Positions 50,288 through 60,622 of a stretch of DNA of 64,000 nt are shown in pieces. The notes under the pieces were generated by a model. The model made no database searches. It saw only the letters and a program-made list of their open reading frames with translations, and was not told the DNA's origin. Each line of letters opens with the position of its first letter. Position 1 is the first letter of the stretch. Origin of the DNA: Liquorilactobacillus capillatus DSM 19910 (GTDB lineage Bacteria > Bacillota > Bacilli > Lactobacillales > Lactobacillaceae); NCBI RefSeq assembly GCF_001434915.1, contig NZ_AZEF01000027.1, forward strand, positions 287,001-351,000, read 5' to 3'. Made by a program: the position numbers and the translations under genes.

Positions 50288-51250
50288 CTAAACACTTGTT
50301 AGTAAAAAGACTAGGCCAGCAATCAAACCAATCGTCCAAAAGGTCAAATCGATGCGCCATTCGCTCCAGCCACATAATTCAAAATGATGATGGATTGGAC
50401 TCATTTTAAAGATCCGCTTACCTGTCAGCTTAAAGGATGCAACCTGCAACATAACACTAGCCGTTTCAATCACAAAAATAATCCCTACAAAAAGTAAAGA
50501 TAGTTCATGGTGTAGTAATATCGAGACTGCTGCCAAAGCCCCTCCCAGTGCCAAGGAACCCATATCACCCATAAAAATTTTAGCAGGTTTATGGTTAAAG
50601 ACTAGAAAACCTAACAGAGCACCGATAACGGTTAAACAGAATAATAAAATATCAATTTGATTTTGAATATAAGCAGTAATAGCATATGTCCCAAAAGCGA
50701 TACTTGCCTGCCCAGCGACCAGGCCATCAATTCCATCAGTTAAGTTAACCGCATTTGAAAACCCAACTAACCAAAAAATTACAAAGAAAATATACAAGAA
50801 ACCTAATGGTAATTCATATCCGAAAAATCCGAGTGAAAGTGGAAGTCCTTCTTGTAAGTAGACCCACATAAAGACGACTGCACCAATTATCTGTCCTAAA
50901 AGCTTTTGCCAAGCTTTTAAACCTTCGTTTTGCTTTTTCCAAAGCTTAATAGAATCATCCCAAAAACCTAACAGCCCATAAAGAATTAAAATAAACTCCA
51001 ATACGATAACTCTGACTGTCAGTTCTTTCATAACAAACGAAATCAAAATACCGACAATAACGATCGTGCTATTAAAAACTAAACCACCCATCGTTGGTGT
51101 CCCAGATTTTTTTTGATGCCACTTAGGTCCATCTTCACGGATCATCTGGCCCTGATTCTTTTTATGTGCATAATTGATAAAAACCGGTAAAAAGATCACC
51201 GTAATAACAAAACTGCTGATAATTGGTATCATTGCTTCTAATCCTGTCAT
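50288..51250 (-). CDS. mraY: Phospho-MurNAc-pentapeptide transferase
   Basis: MraY attaches the muramyl pentapeptide to undecaprenyl phosphate, making lipid I. The 320-residue multi-pass membrane enzyme has the family motifs [18 protein letters not shown] (DDG-like aspartates) and [11 protein letters not shown], with the HHHFELCGW loop near the C-terminus. It starts a few bases after murE. Confidence 0.97.
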   Translation of the reverse strand: MTGLEAMIPIISSFVITVIFLPVFINYAHKKNQGQMIREDGPKWHQKKSGTPTMGGLVFNSTIVIVGILISFVMKELTVRVIVLEFILILYGLLGFWDDSIKLWKKQNEGLKAWQKLLGQIIGAVVFMWVYLQEGLPLSLGFFGYELPLGFLYIFFVIFWLVGFSNAVNLTDGIDGLVAGQASIAFGTYAITAYIQNQIDILLFCLTVIGALLGFLVFNHKPAKIFMGDMGSLALGGALAAVSILLHHELSLLFVGIIFVIETASVMLQVASFKLTGKRIFKMSPIHHHFELCGWSEWRIDLTFWTIGLIAGLVFLLTSV

Positions 51251-51253
51251 CGC

Positions 51254-52744
51254 CTAAATTGCTCCTCTTCCCTTTAATGCTTTCTCAGCTTCTTCAACAT
51301 CATCAAAATGATTTTTCTTACCCTTAATAATCTGATAATCTTCATGGCCTTTTCCAGCAATCAAAATAATATCATTAGGTTGCGCCCGCTTAATCGCATA
51401 TTCAATTGCTGCATGACGATCAGTCAAGACCTGTACTTCACTCTGTTCTTGAATAGAAAGGCCAGCTAACATATCATCAATAATTGCCTGAGGTTCTTCC
51501 GATCGTGGATTATCCGAGGTAAAAATAGGATAATCACTATATTTTAATGCAATCTGTGCCATTTTAGGTCGCTTGCCATGATCACGATCACCACCGCAAC
51601 CAATAACACAAAAAACCTTTCCTTGAGCAAAGTCATTGATAGTTTCTAGAGCATTCAATAACCCATCGGGCGTATGTGAATAATCAACTATTGCACTAAT
51701 TCCAATAGAAGAAGAAATTAACTGCAACCGTCCTTTAACACCCTTAAAAGACGTTAGTGTAGCTATGATTTCTTCTGATGGCAATCCTGCTGCGTAAGCT
51801 GCTGCATAAGCTGCCAAAATATTATAAACATTAAATAGTCCGACCATTTTGACTTTCAAATGCTGTTTTTCCCCAAAAACTTCTAAATCAAAGTCAGTTC
51901 CTTGACTATGGATAACAACATTTGATGCCTTGATCATCGCGTTGTCTTTAATACCATATGTCAATACTGGAGCTGCTGTATCTTCTTCTAGCTTTCTGCC
52001 CATTGGGTCATCTATATTTAAAATAGCTACTTTATTATCCCCTTGATGCTTGTACTCATTACCCAATTGTGAGAACAGCAGGCTTTTAGCATGCGCATAA
52101 TTCTCCATCGTTTTATGATAATCTAGATGATCCCGTGTTAGATTAGTAAAGACGGCGATGTCAAAATCAACTCCCCAAACTCTGCCTTGAACAAGTGCAA
52201 TTGAAGAAACTTCCATTGCTACAGAAGATACACCTTGCTCAACCATCTTACTTAAAGTCCGTTGTAAAGTGATCACATCGGGAGTCGTATTTTTAGTTGG
52301 ATAGATTTTATCACCAATTCGTCGGTACATAGTTCCAATCAAACCGGTCTTTTCACCATGTTCACGAAAAATCTTTTCGATAATATGCGTCACAGTTGTT
52401 TTACCATTCGTACCCGTAACTCCAATCATGCGCATTGCTTCACTGGGAGCTCCATAAAATTTATTACTTAAAATAGCCATCGCCCGATTAGTATTTTCAA
52501 CATAAACCACCGGAATATCTGGTGAAACTACTTTCTCTTGTGCAATTATCATTGCCGCACCCTTTTTAAGTGCGTCCGGTACAAATGTATGCCCATCGAT
52601 CTGTGAACCAGCAATTGCGATAAAAATACTGTTTTCAATTACTTCACGTGTGTCTTGTGTAACCGTCGAAACAACAAAATCATTATAATCTGCAGGAATA
52701 ACCTGTTTGAATCTTAAACTTTCTATCAATTTACTTGCTAACAT
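51254..52744 (-). CDS. murE: UDP-MurNAc-tripeptide synthetase, probably mDAP-adding
   Basis: MurE adds the third amino acid of the stem peptide. The 496 residues have [13 protein letters not shown] for ATP, the serine/threonine substrate loop and, in the C-terminal domain, DNPRSEEP. The DNPR motif marks enzymes that take meso-diaminopimelate rather than lysine. This agrees with lysC, asd, dapA and dapF in the window. It lies between pbp2B and mraY, as in Bacillus. Confidence 0.94.
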   Translation of the reverse strand: MLASKLIESLRFKQVIPADYNDFVVSTVTQDTREVIENSIFIAIAGSQIDGHTFVPDALKKGAAMIIAQEKVVSPDIPVVYVENTNRAMAILSNKFYGAPSEAMRMIGVTGTNGKTTVTHIIEKIFREHGEKTGLIGTMYRRIGDKIYPTKNTTPDVITLQRTLSKMVEQGVSSVAMEVSSIALVQGRVWGVDFDIAVFTNLTRDHLDYHKTMENYAHAKSLLFSQLGNEYKHQGDNKVAILNIDDPMGRKLEEDTAAPVLTYGIKDNAMIKASNVVIHSQGTDFDLEVFGEKQHLKVKMVGLFNVYNILAAYAAAYAAGLPSEEIIATLTSFKGVKGRLQLISSSIGISAIVDYSHTPDGLLNALETINDFAQGKVFCVIGCGGDRDHGKRPKMAQIALKYSDYPIFTSDNPRSEEPQAIIDDMLAGLSIQEQSEVQVLTDRHAAIEYAIKRAQPNDIILIAGKGHEDYQIIKGKKNHFDDVEEAEKALKGRGAI

Positions 52745-52761
52745 TTTTTACCACATCATTC

Positions 52762-54912
52762 CTACTTTAATTGTATATTGATTGATCCAATACCATCAAG
52801 TGACTTATTAGTCGCGACACTTTGCGAGACTACATAGCCTGTCCCCGTGATATTAAATTTTATCCCTAATAGACTAGCTAATTTTAACACATCACTTCGC
52901 GACCAACCACTAGTATCAGGCATTCTCTTCTGACCATTAGTCAAAATAATAATTCGTTCTCCAGATAAGAGAATACTATTTTTAGTGGCTGACTGCGCCG
53001 TAACTTTAGTACCATTCCCAATTGTCGTGACAAAGAAGCCTGCTTCACTTAATTTTAGCTTAGCCTCCACTGTACTTTTTCCAACTACGTCCGCTACCTT
53101 TGCTTGCGTAGATGACGATGATGTCTCTTTATCTTCTTCCAATGCGCGCCGCATTAATGGATTAAAAATAAAAGCCAACATCTGTGAAGAAGTCCCGGTT
53201 CCTAACGTTGTCGGTTGTTTCATCGTCAAATACAGAATATACTTCGGGTTAGTTGCAGGTGCCATGCCTACTACAGAAAAAATATAATTAGTATCCCCAG
53301 TCAGGTAACCGGTCCCCGCGGAATTTCCAATTTGAGCAGTCCCAGTTTTGACACCGATCCGATAACCATCAATTTTGTACGCTGAGCCTGTTCCATTTTC
53401 ATTATAGACAACGTCTTGCATCAGTCCCAAGACCTTGTTAGCTGTTTCTTTCTTAATTGGATGACCAACAACCTTAGTTTTATTCTGCAAAATAGTTTCA
53501 TTATTGTTCGGGTCAACAACCTTTTTTACAAACTGTGGCTTAACCATTTTACCATTGTTTGCAATTGCAGAAAAAGCTTGCATCATTTGAAGTCCCGTAA
53601 CAGTTATCCCTTGCCCATAAGCAGTATTAGCACGGTCAATCGGATATTTATACTCAATACTGCCACTAGCTTCATTTGGAATTACTGAACCAGTTTTTTG
53701 CAACAGACCGAAGCGTTTAATATATTTCAACCACACTTTACTCCCCATTGTTTGTTCAAGATGGGCCATGCCAACATTAGATGAACGAATAAAAGCATCC
53801 CGATACGTAATGTAGCCCCAACCATTCGTGTCCCAATCATCGATCGTTTTACCGTCAATTTTATAGGTACCAGATTTAAACGTACTATTTGCATTATATG
53901 CACCACTATTAATTGCAGCTGCTGTCGTCAAAACTTTCATCGTTGAGCCTGGTTCATAACTATCTTCAGCAAGTGTATTACGCCACACCTGATTAATGCC
54001 TTCTTTTGTTTGCGCATTAAATGTCGGTCTTTGGCTGGCGGCTATAATTTCCCCAGTATGGGCATTCATTAAGATTGCATTTGAAGATGCTGTATGATAT
54101 TTATCTTGTGCTTGTGTCATCAGTGTTTCTAAATATGTTTGCAATCTCGAATCAATGGTTGTATAAACATTATCGCCATTTTCAGCTTTTCGTGTTTTAA
54201 TTTTTTTACCTGGAATAGGTGTACCATGAATATCTTTTTCAAAACTTCTAATTCCATTTATTCCTGTCAAATCTTTATTAAAGGTCTTTTCCAGTCCCAT
54301 AACACCAACCATTTTTTCGGCCTGATTTTCAGCAAGTCCAATAATATGTGATGCAAAAACTCCATTAGGATAAAGCCGTGCTTGCGACTCTTTGAAGTTA
54401 ACTCCTGTTATTCCTGCAGCCGCAATTTTCTTTTTGGTTTCGAGTGAAATATTTTTACCTGCACTACTCATTTCGACTTGATATGTATCCTTATCTACCG
54501 GATTCAGAATCTTACGCACCCTATCATAACTGACTGGCAAGTTTTGACTTAAAACCCGGGCAGCCTTGTCCTTATCCTTATCAGCAAGATACTCACGCTT
54601 ACCAAAAGCAACTGCTTTTTTTGAAAGAATAATATAGACAGAGTAAGTTGATGTATCTTCTGCAATCGGTTGGTTATCTGCATCATAAATCGTTCCCCGT
54701 TGTGCTTTCACTTCCATCTTAGTTGCATAAAGCTGCATAACTCGTTGGGGAAGATTCACACCGTCAATCTTTTTATACAGACCAATATAAAAAAAGCGAC
54801 CGATAAATACCACAAAGATCAACCCTACAATAAAAAACACACCAATTCCAAAATGTTTTCTACTATATTGCGACTTGTGTTTATTTACCTGTCGTTTATT
54901 TTTTAAACTCAT
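52762..54912 (-). CDS. pbp2B: Class B penicillin-binding protein 2B with PASTA domains
   Basis: This is the septal transpeptidase that cross-links peptidoglycan together with FtsW. The 716 residues have one transmembrane helix (about 22-44), a PBP dimerisation domain, and the transpeptidase motifs S323-T-M-K326, S377-S-N379 and K522-T-G. Two C-terminal PASTA domains occupy about 600-716 (VADVVGKSTVEAKLKL; MPDTSGWSRSDVLKLA). Its ATG overlaps the ftsL stop (ATGA). Confidence 0.96.
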   Translation of the reverse strand: MSLKNKRQVNKHKSQYSRKHFGIGVFFIVGLIFVVFIGRFFYIGLYKKIDGVNLPQRVMQLYATKMEVKAQRGTIYDADNQPIAEDTSTYSVYIILSKKAVAFGKREYLADKDKDKAARVLSQNLPVSYDRVRKILNPVDKDTYQVEMSSAGKNISLETKKKIAAAGITGVNFKESQARLYPNGVFASHIIGLAENQAEKMVGVMGLEKTFNKDLTGINGIRSFEKDIHGTPIPGKKIKTRKAENGDNVYTTIDSRLQTYLETLMTQAQDKYHTASSNAILMNAHTGEIIAASQRPTFNAQTKEGINQVWRNTLAEDSYEPGSTMKVLTTAAAINSGAYNANSTFKSGTYKIDGKTIDDWDTNGWGYITYRDAFIRSSNVGMAHLEQTMGSKVWLKYIKRFGLLQKTGSVIPNEASGSIEYKYPIDRANTAYGQGITVTGLQMMQAFSAIANNGKMVKPQFVKKVVDPNNNETILQNKTKVVGHPIKKETANKVLGLMQDVVYNENGTGSAYKIDGYRIGVKTGTAQIGNSAGTGYLTGDTNYIFSVVGMAPATNPKYILYLTMKQPTTLGTGTSSQMLAFIFNPLMRRALEEDKETSSSSTQAKVADVVGKSTVEAKLKLSEAGFFVTTIGNGTKVTAQSATKNSILLSGERIIILTNGQKRMPDTSGWSRSDVLKLASLLGIKFNITGTGYVVSQSVATNKSLDGIGSINIQLK

Positions 54913-55274
54913 TTATTAACATTCCTTATATTCTGTTCATTCATCGTCAGACCAACTTTTTTAGCCACATCCATCAAGCGACTACGACTTGACAATTCAC
55001 TCACTTCTTGCTTTTTATCAACATTTTTATTTTGAACACTTGTTATTCGCTGATTAACAGTTTGTAAATCGTATTGTGCTTTAGACAAAGCAATCTTCGC
55101 AGACACCACACTAACCATTAGGAACATTATTACGAGACTTGTGACTGCCAGTACCGTTCCTTCAAAACGGGATAAAGGGACATGACTCGGTTTCTTTTCT
55201 ATTTGCGGATTATGTATTGGAACACTTTTCTTCTCTGGCTGGATTGCTATTTTTCTTACAGCATCTTGCGGCAT
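54909..55274 (-). CDS. ftsL: Cell-division protein FtsL
   Basis: This is a small bitopic divisome protein of 121 residues from the ATG at 55274 (a GTG one codon earlier is also possible). Residues about 40-62 form the transmembrane helix, followed by a coiled coil (IALSKAQYDLQTVNQRITSVQ). Sequence conservation in this family is poor; the call rests on topology and on the position between rsmH and pbp2B. Confidence 0.88.
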   Translation of the reverse strand: MPQDAVRKIAIQPEKKSVPIHNPQIEKKPSHVPLSRFEGTVLAVTSLVIMFLMVSVVSAKIALSKAQYDLQTVNQRITSVQNKNVDKKQEVSELSSRSRLMDVAKKVGLTMNEQNIRNVNK

Positions 55275-55291
55275 CACATCACACCCCTTCT

Positions 55292-56245
55292 TTATTTAAG
55301 CGCTGTTCGTTCAATGATACGTAGTTTAGCTGAGTGCGCCCTACGGTTATCATTTAGTTCATCAGTTTGCGGTTTAATCGGTTTTTTATTAATAAGTCGA
55401 TACGCAGGTATAACATCAGCAGGAATAACTGGTAGACCTGGTGGAAGTTCAGGCAACTGGCTCTTCTCTTTAAAAAGAGTTTTTACAAGTCGATCTTCAA
55501 GCGACTGAAATGTAATAATGCTGATTCGACCACCTACATTGAGTATATCCAACGCTTGAACTAGTGATTCTTCCAGAGCACCTAACTCATCATTAACTGC
55601 AATTCTAATTGCTTGGAAAACTCGCTTGGCCGGGTGGCCACCTGTTCGACGTGCCCGGGCTGGAATGGCCTCTTTAATCAGTTCTACTAGCTGTCCTGTT
55701 GTTGCTATTTCAGTAATCTCACGTTGTTTTTCAATGTGACGTGCAATTGACTTAGCATATTTTTCTTCTCCATAACGAAAGAAAATACGAACTAATTCTG
55801 CATAACTCCACTCATTAACGATCTGCCTAGCATCTAGACTCTGTTCTTGATTCATTCGCATATCCAAAGGAGCATCATAACGATAACTGAAACCACGTTG
55901 TGCATTATCAAACTGCGGTGAAGAAACACCTAAATCATATAGAATACCGTCAACATGCTTAATTCCACGTTGATTCAGTTGGGTCTTTAACTCACGAAAA
56001 TTTGCTTTGATAAAAGTTATTTTTTTTTCAAGTAAAGCGGCTGTTAATTTAGTTTGATTAAAGTCAAGAGCCGTCTGGTCCTGATCAAAAGCAAACAAGT
56101 GTCCAGCAGACGAAAGCTTACCTAGAATCTGTTTGCTGTGTCCGCCACCACCCAAAGTACAATCTACATAAAGGCCATCTTCTTTGATATTTAATCCTGC
56201 AACGGCTTCATGAAGAAGGACCGTTTTATGTTCAAATTCACTCAC
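55292..56245 (-). CDS. rsmH: 16S rRNA (cytosine1402-N4)-methyltransferase
   Basis: RsmH (MraW) methylates C1402 in the ribosomal decoding centre. The 317-residue protein has the SAM-binding motif [20 protein letters not shown] and [12 protein letters not shown]. The start is the GTG at 56245 behind GAGGAAGAG; a longer frame reaching to 56272 would overlap mraZ and its first residues do not match the family. Confidence 0.96.
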   Translation of the reverse strand: MSEFEHKTVLLHEAVAGLNIKEDGLYVDCTLGGGGHSKQILGKLSSAGHLFAFDQDQTALDFNQTKLTAALLEKKITFIKANFRELKTQLNQRGIKHVDGILYDLGVSSPQFDNAQRGFSYRYDAPLDMRMNQEQSLDARQIVNEWSYAELVRIFFRYGEEKYAKSIARHIEKQREITEIATTGQLVELIKEAIPARARRTGGHPAKRVFQAIRIAVNDELGALEESLVQALDILNVGGRISIITFQSLEDRLVKTLFKEKSQLPELPPGLPVIPADVIPAYRLINKKPIKPQTDELNDNRRAHSAKLRIIERTALK

Positions 56246-56255
56246 TTGCTCTTCC

Positions 56256-56687
56256 TCACAATCCGAAATCAATCATATTTTCAGCAATATCATCAAAATC
56301 AACTTCAACTTCTTTTGAGAATTCATCCCAGCGATCTTCAGCCCAAATCTCAAAACGATTAGAGACCCCAACAACAACACATTTCTTAGTCAAGACTGCG
56401 TGTGTCCGCAATGATTTAGGAAGAGTTATTCTTCCTTGTTTATCAAAATCACACTCAGTTGCAGCTGAATAAAAAAATCTAACAAAGGCGCGCGCATCTT
56501 TTTTTGTCAATGGGAGTTTTTGTAGTTTGGCTTGCAGTGTTGCCCATTCTGCCTGCGGGTAACCAAATAGACAGCCATCCATTCCCCTAGTGACCACAAA
56601 ATCACTTCCAAGTTCTTCTCGGAACTTTGCAGGAATGATCAGGCGCCCTTTGGCATCAATTGTATGCCGATATTCTCCCATAAACAT
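56256..56687 (-). CDS. mraZ: Transcriptional regulator MraZ
   Basis: This AbrB-like regulator has 143 residues in two SpoVT/AbrB domains, with the DxxxR signature repeated ([14 protein letters not shown] and [13 protein letters not shown]). It binds repeats ahead of its own operon and tunes the division cluster. It is the first gene of the mra/dcw cluster, with a GGGGAGGTG ribosome-binding site. Confidence 0.96.
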   Translation of the reverse strand: MFMGEYRHTIDAKGRLIIPAKFREELGSDFVVTRGMDGCLFGYPQAEWATLQAKLQKLPLTKKDARAFVRFFYSAATECDFDKQGRITLPKSLRTHAVLTKKCVVVGVSNRFEIWAEDRWDEFSKEVEVDFDDIAENMIDFGL

Positions 56688-56714
56688 GAAGATACACCTC
56701 CCCGACAGCGCTAC

Positions 56715-56760
56715 ACCTTGATATTACCACAATCCCCCACTTTAAGCCACATTTTCACAC
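56715..56760 (-). promoter_or_regulatory. mraZ promoter region with MraZ-box repeats
   Basis: On the minus strand TGGCT, TGGGG and TGGTA occur at exactly 10-bp steps (56745-56749, 56735-56739, 56725-56729), the spacing of MraZ-binding TGGGN repeats. A TAATAT (-10 candidate, about 56722-56727) overlaps the last repeat, so bound MraZ would cover the promoter. Confidence 0.6.
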
Positions 56761-56861
56761 GTTGTTACCACATTGTTAATTACTTGTAAAATTTAATTAT
56801 CTAAAAGGCCGAAAAACAACTTTTACCTAGCAATTTTTAAAATATATCAAATTCAATAGCC

Positions 56862-56908
56862 AAAAAAATCCAGTTGAGAAAAGATGCTGTCAACATCCCT
56901 CAACTGGA
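56862..56908 (-). terminator. Terminator of asnB-lysC-DUF3397
   Basis: On the minus strand CCAGTTGAG and CTCAACTGG arms are followed by T7. Confidence 0.9.
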
Positions 56909-56935
56909 CCAACTAAATTTATATTTTAAAAACCA

Positions 56936-57298
56936 TTATTTTACCGCTGTGAAAATAACTATTCCGGTGTATAAAACAATGACTCCAAGGTCGACAAAAC
57001 GCCAATAACGTAAAAAGAACACCCGGTAGACTAACTCTCTTTTTAATAAAACATCCACCAATGTCATTAAGATCCCCCAAGTAGCCATTCCTAGTAAAAC
57101 ATACGGTAGAGCTGAATTTCCACGCTGATTAAGTGTTAGAAAATAAATTCCTCCAAGCATAAAGACGACAACGATATCAACTGGCAGTAATCTTTTGGGA
57201 AAAAGAAACGGAACTTTCTTTACACCTAACTGCATTAGTAACCAGACAACAAGTAAAATAAGGAGCTGATAATACCATGTTCCTAATATTGTTTCCAT
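56936..57298 (-). CDS. DUF3397 family membrane protein
   Basis: This is a small integral membrane protein of about 120 residues with four predicted hydrophobic segments, matching the Lactobacillales DUF3397 family (VKKVPFLFPKRLLPVDIVVVF). Its function is unknown. It starts at the ATG at 57298 or 57310, the latter inside lysC, so it is translationally coupled to lysC and shares its terminator. Confidence 0.8.
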   Translation of the reverse strand: METILGTWYYQLLILLVVWLLMQLGVKKVPFLFPKRLLPVDIVVVFMLGGIYFLTLNQRGNSALPYVLLGMATWGILMTLVDVLLKRELVYRVFFLRYWRFVDLGVIVLYTGIVIFTAVK

Positions 57299-57299
57299 G

Positions 57300-58502
57300 C
57301 TAGTGCCCATCGATTAAAAACTTATCATGTAAAATATTAACTGCAGCTGTTAAATCCTTTTGACGGACCAAGACCCAAATAGTAGTGTAACTGTCCGTTG
57401 TCTGCAGAATCTCAATCTTATTTTGTGAAAGTGCCGCAACAATTTTAGCGGTTATGCCTGGTGTTCCCATAATACCGGCCCCCACGATTGAAACCTTCAC
57501 ACATTCTTCGACTACGGTCGCAGGGATATCGTTTGCCCTTAAAACCTTTTTAGCAGTGTTTGAATCCTCAGCACTAAGGTTAAAAACGATCTTCTCAGGT
57601 AAAATATTAATAAAATCAACACTTAAATGCTTTTGAGCTAATAACTGAAAAACCTTTTCGGCTGGATAATCCGCCGTTGCGATACTAAACTGTGTTAAGC
57701 CCGTTTGATGAGCGATCCCGGTTACAGTTCGATAATGTTCAATTGAAAGATCCCGATCTGAAACAAGTGTTCCCAGTTCGTTAAGCGCATCCCAGGTTGA
57801 TCTAATCCTTAACTGTAGATGTGCCTGCTGTGCAATTTCAACCGCTCGAGGGTGAATAACTTTAGCCCCCTCATGAGCCATGTTAGCTACTTCTTCATAG
57901 CTAACATTGCTTAAGAAACGAGCTTTTTTAACGATCCTTGGATCAGCCGTCATTAGCCCCGCAACATCTGTAAAGATATCAACTCTTTCTGCATCTAAAG
58001 CCGCTCCTAGTAATGCAGCTGTTGTATCACTGCCACCTCTTCCAAGGGTAGAGATATGACCTTCTTCCGACATTCCTTGAAAACCTGCAACTACAACCAC
58101 GTCATGATCCTTAAAGGCCTTTAAGATTGCATTTGTCTTTATATCTGTTACTTTGGCGTTTTGATATTCATTATTAGTTTTAATTCCTGCATCTGGACCA
58201 CTCATGGCGATAGCGTTAAAATCTCTATTTCGTAACGTTTCTGTAAAAACAGCGGTTGAAATTATCTCACCAACTGAAACAAGCATATCCAGTTCGCGTG
58301 TATCAAGCTTAGTTTTTGCACCGTCAACTAGACATAATAATGAATCAGTTGAATACGGTGCTCCTATCCGCCCGATAGCAGATACTACAACTACAACTTT
58401 ATAGCCCTGAGAAACAGTATAGCGAACATGTTCAATAGCTTTTAGTCGTGTTTTATCACTAGCAACCGAAGTGCCACCAAACTTTTGAACCATTATTTTC
58501 AT
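57300..58502 (-). CDS. lysC: Aspartate kinase
   Basis: Aspartate kinase phosphorylates aspartate, the first step to mDAP, lysine, threonine and methionine. The 400 residues have KFGGTSVAS at 7-15, GRGGSDTTA, and paired C-terminal ACT domains (SIVGAGIMGTPGITAK) that sense end products. It lies 34 bp after asnB. No lysine riboswitch is visible in that gap, so control may come from the asnB promoter and from allostery. Confidence 0.95.
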   Translation of the reverse strand: MKIMVQKFGGTSVASDKTRLKAIEHVRYTVSQGYKVVVVVSAIGRIGAPYSTDSLLCLVDGAKTKLDTRELDMLVSVGEIISTAVFTETLRNRDFNAIAMSGPDAGIKTNNEYQNAKVTDIKTNAILKAFKDHDVVVVAGFQGMSEEGHISTLGRGGSDTTAALLGAALDAERVDIFTDVAGLMTADPRIVKKARFLSNVSYEEVANMAHEGAKVIHPRAVEIAQQAHLQLRIRSTWDALNELGTLVSDRDLSIEHYRTVTGIAHQTGLTQFSIATADYPAEKVFQLLAQKHLSVDFINILPEKIVFNLSAEDSNTAKKVLRANDIPATVVEECVKVSIVGAGIMGTPGITAKIVAALSQNKIEILQTTDSYTTIWVLVRQKDLTAAVNILHDKFLIDGH

Positions 58503-58536
58503 GATCTTTTCTCCTCTAAATAATTCAAATCCAAAA

Positions 58537-60423
58537 CTATAATTCTAGTTTCTGAGCTGTCTGAGAATCAACCACTTCTGGACTTTCAACATAAATTTTG
58601 TGCCACATCATGAAAGTTAAGATTGTCCATAATTTACGTGAATTATCTCTTTTTTGTTCACGGTGCTCCTCTAACAAGTTTAAGAAATAAGTTTTATTGA
58701 AATACTGGTCTGTCTGTGATTCCTTAATAATATTTTTAGCCCAGTCATACATTTCATCCCGTAACCAGAATCGAATCGGAACAGGGAAACCCAGTTTTTT
58801 ACGATTAAGTACGTGATCAGGTACGATCCCTTCAGCTGCTTTACGTAAGATATATTTTGTCGTTCCATGGGCTATCCGTAAGTCTGCTGGTATTTCACTT
58901 GCAACAGCGAAAACTTCTTTATCTAAGAAAGGTGTCCGTAACTCCAAGCTATGTGCCATCGTAGTTCTATCAGCATTATGCAGCAGGTCTCCGTTTAACC
59001 AAGCATGCATATCAATAAACTGCATTTGGCTGATCGGATCATAATTACGTGAATCATGATAAAAGGGGGCCGTCATAGTTTGCAATGGATGCTTTTTATT
59101 ATAATTTTTCATAAACTGCTGTTTTTCTTTTTCGTTGAAAATAAATGCGTTACCTACATATCGATCTTCAAGTGGCGTTGTTCCCCGCAAAAGGAAACTA
59201 CGACCCTTAACTCCTTCAGGCATCATATACGCTATTTTATTTAATACACCGTTCAATGGCTTAGTATAACGGAATGGTTTAAGAGATTCCGGCTCATGAT
59301 AGATGGTATACCCACCAAATAACTCATCCGCACCTTCACCAGTCAAAGCAACCTTAACACGCTTACGTGCGTCACGAGCAACAAAATATTGTGGAACTGC
59401 TGCTGGATCAGCCAATGGATCATCCATATTCCACACAAAGTGCGGAAAAACCTTCATAAATTCTTCTGGTGTAATGATCGAGCTATAATTCTTAACACCT
59501 AACTTCTCTGCCGTTTCTTGCGCGACATCTATTTCACTATAACCTTCACGTTGAAACCCAACCGAGATCGTTTCTAAATGCGAATTAAAATGTTTCGCAA
59601 TCGCAACTATAATGGACGAGTCGATCCCACCTGAAAGAAATGAACCCACCGGAACATCGGCACGCATATGCTTTTCAACCGAATCAAATAGTACATCACG
59701 AACCTTTTTAATATATTCGCTTTCTGGGCGTTGAACCGGTTTAAACTGTGCGTAATAATAACGTTTTTTCTGAGGCTTTTCACCCAACTTCTTAATTAAG
59801 TAATAACCCGGTTCCAACATTTGGATTTCCTGTGTCAGTGTCTCTGGTTCAGGCACAAACTGAAAGGTCATGTAATCTTGTAAAGCATTTTTATTAAGTG
59901 TCTTTTGCTGGATTACTTTATAAATAGCCTTACTCTCTGAACCATAATAAAAGTCATCACCAATAACAGCGTAATAAAAAGGCTTTATCCCAAAATGATC
60001 ACGTGCGGCAAAAAAAGTTTTTGCCTTGCGATCCCAAATAACAAATACGTACATTCCACGAAAGAACTTCACACAATCTTCTTTGTATTTAGCATACATT
60101 GCCAAAATAACTTCAGAATCTGAATCTGTTTTGAATTCGTAACCTTCCTTTTTCAATTCCGCCCGTAATTCTAAATAATTATAGATCTCACCATTAAAAG
60201 TCATCCAATAACGTTCGTTATCATAAGAAAGAGGTTGATGTCCTCCCTCCAAGTCGATAATGCTCAGTCGTCTAAAACCCATTGTAATATTATCATCTTC
60301 AAAATAGCCATCATCATCAGGCCCGCGATGAACAATCATCTTGTTCATTTTTTGAATTAATTCATTATATTTTTTACCTGAATCTTTCTTGATATCAGAT
60401 AAACACCCTACGAAACCGCACAT
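58537..60423 (-). CDS. asnB: AsnB-type glutamine amidotransferase, possible mDAP amidase
   Basis: This class II glutamine amidotransferase has 628 residues from the ATG at 60423. The nucleophile Cys2 follows the initiator Met (MCGFVGCLSD), the glutaminase domain covers about 1-210, and the synthetase domain has the PP-loop SGGIDSS and TGEGADELFGG. Close relatives in L. plantarum (AsnB1) and B. subtilis (AsnB) amidate mDAP in peptidoglycan rather than making asparagine. Co-location with lysC supports that role here (inference). A consensus promoter lies upstream. Confidence 0.88.
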   Translation of the reverse strand: MCGFVGCLSDIKKDSGKKYNELIQKMNKMIVHRGPDDDGYFEDDNITMGFRRLSIIDLEGGHQPLSYDNERYWMTFNGEIYNYLELRAELKKEGYEFKTDSDSEVILAMYAKYKEDCVKFFRGMYVFVIWDRKAKTFFAARDHFGIKPFYYAVIGDDFYYGSESKAIYKVIQQKTLNKNALQDYMTFQFVPEPETLTQEIQMLEPGYYLIKKLGEKPQKKRYYYAQFKPVQRPESEYIKKVRDVLFDSVEKHMRADVPVGSFLSGGIDSSIIVAIAKHFNSHLETISVGFQREGYSEIDVAQETAEKLGVKNYSSIITPEEFMKVFPHFVWNMDDPLADPAAVPQYFVARDARKRVKVALTGEGADELFGGYTIYHEPESLKPFRYTKPLNGVLNKIAYMMPEGVKGRSFLLRGTTPLEDRYVGNAFIFNEKEKQQFMKNYNKKHPLQTMTAPFYHDSRNYDPISQMQFIDMHAWLNGDLLHNADRTTMAHSLELRTPFLDKEVFAVASEIPADLRIAHGTTKYILRKAAEGIVPDHVLNRKKLGFPVPIRFWLRDEMYDWAKNIIKESQTDQYFNKTYFLNLLEEHREQKRDNSRKLWTILTFMMWHKIYVESPEVVDSQTAQKLEL

Positions 60424-60460
60424 AATTTGCACCTCTTCTGGTTATTTTTCCACTCGCTAT

Positions 60461-60489
60461 ATTATAATTGTTTAACGCGTTGATTTCAA
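60461..60489 (-). promoter_or_regulatory. asnB-lysC promoter
   Basis: On the minus strand TTGAAA (60484-60489) and TATAAT (60461-60466) are separated by 17 bp. Confidence 0.8.
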
Positions 60490-60562
60490 TTTGTTTCCTA
60501 TTTCGTAAACTTTTTTTCACTTTTACTAACAATAGATTCTGCATAAACTAAACTGAGTTTAT

Positions 60563-60592
60563 TTGACATTTTTAAATAGATAACGGTATAGT
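60563..60592 (+). promoter_or_regulatory. Promoter of the DUF4044 gene
   Basis: A perfect TTGACA (60563-60568) is followed after 18 bp by TATAGT (60587-60592), about 30 bp ahead of the start. Confidence 0.75.
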
Positions 60593-60622
60593 TAACTGTA
60601 AAATATGAAAGGTGAATCTACT

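Noticed and set aside
58503..58536. Lysine riboswitch ahead of lysC (and similarly ahead of asd)
   Set aside because: Only 34 bp separate asnB and lysC, and the asd leader is about 35 nt, far too short for the L-box fold.
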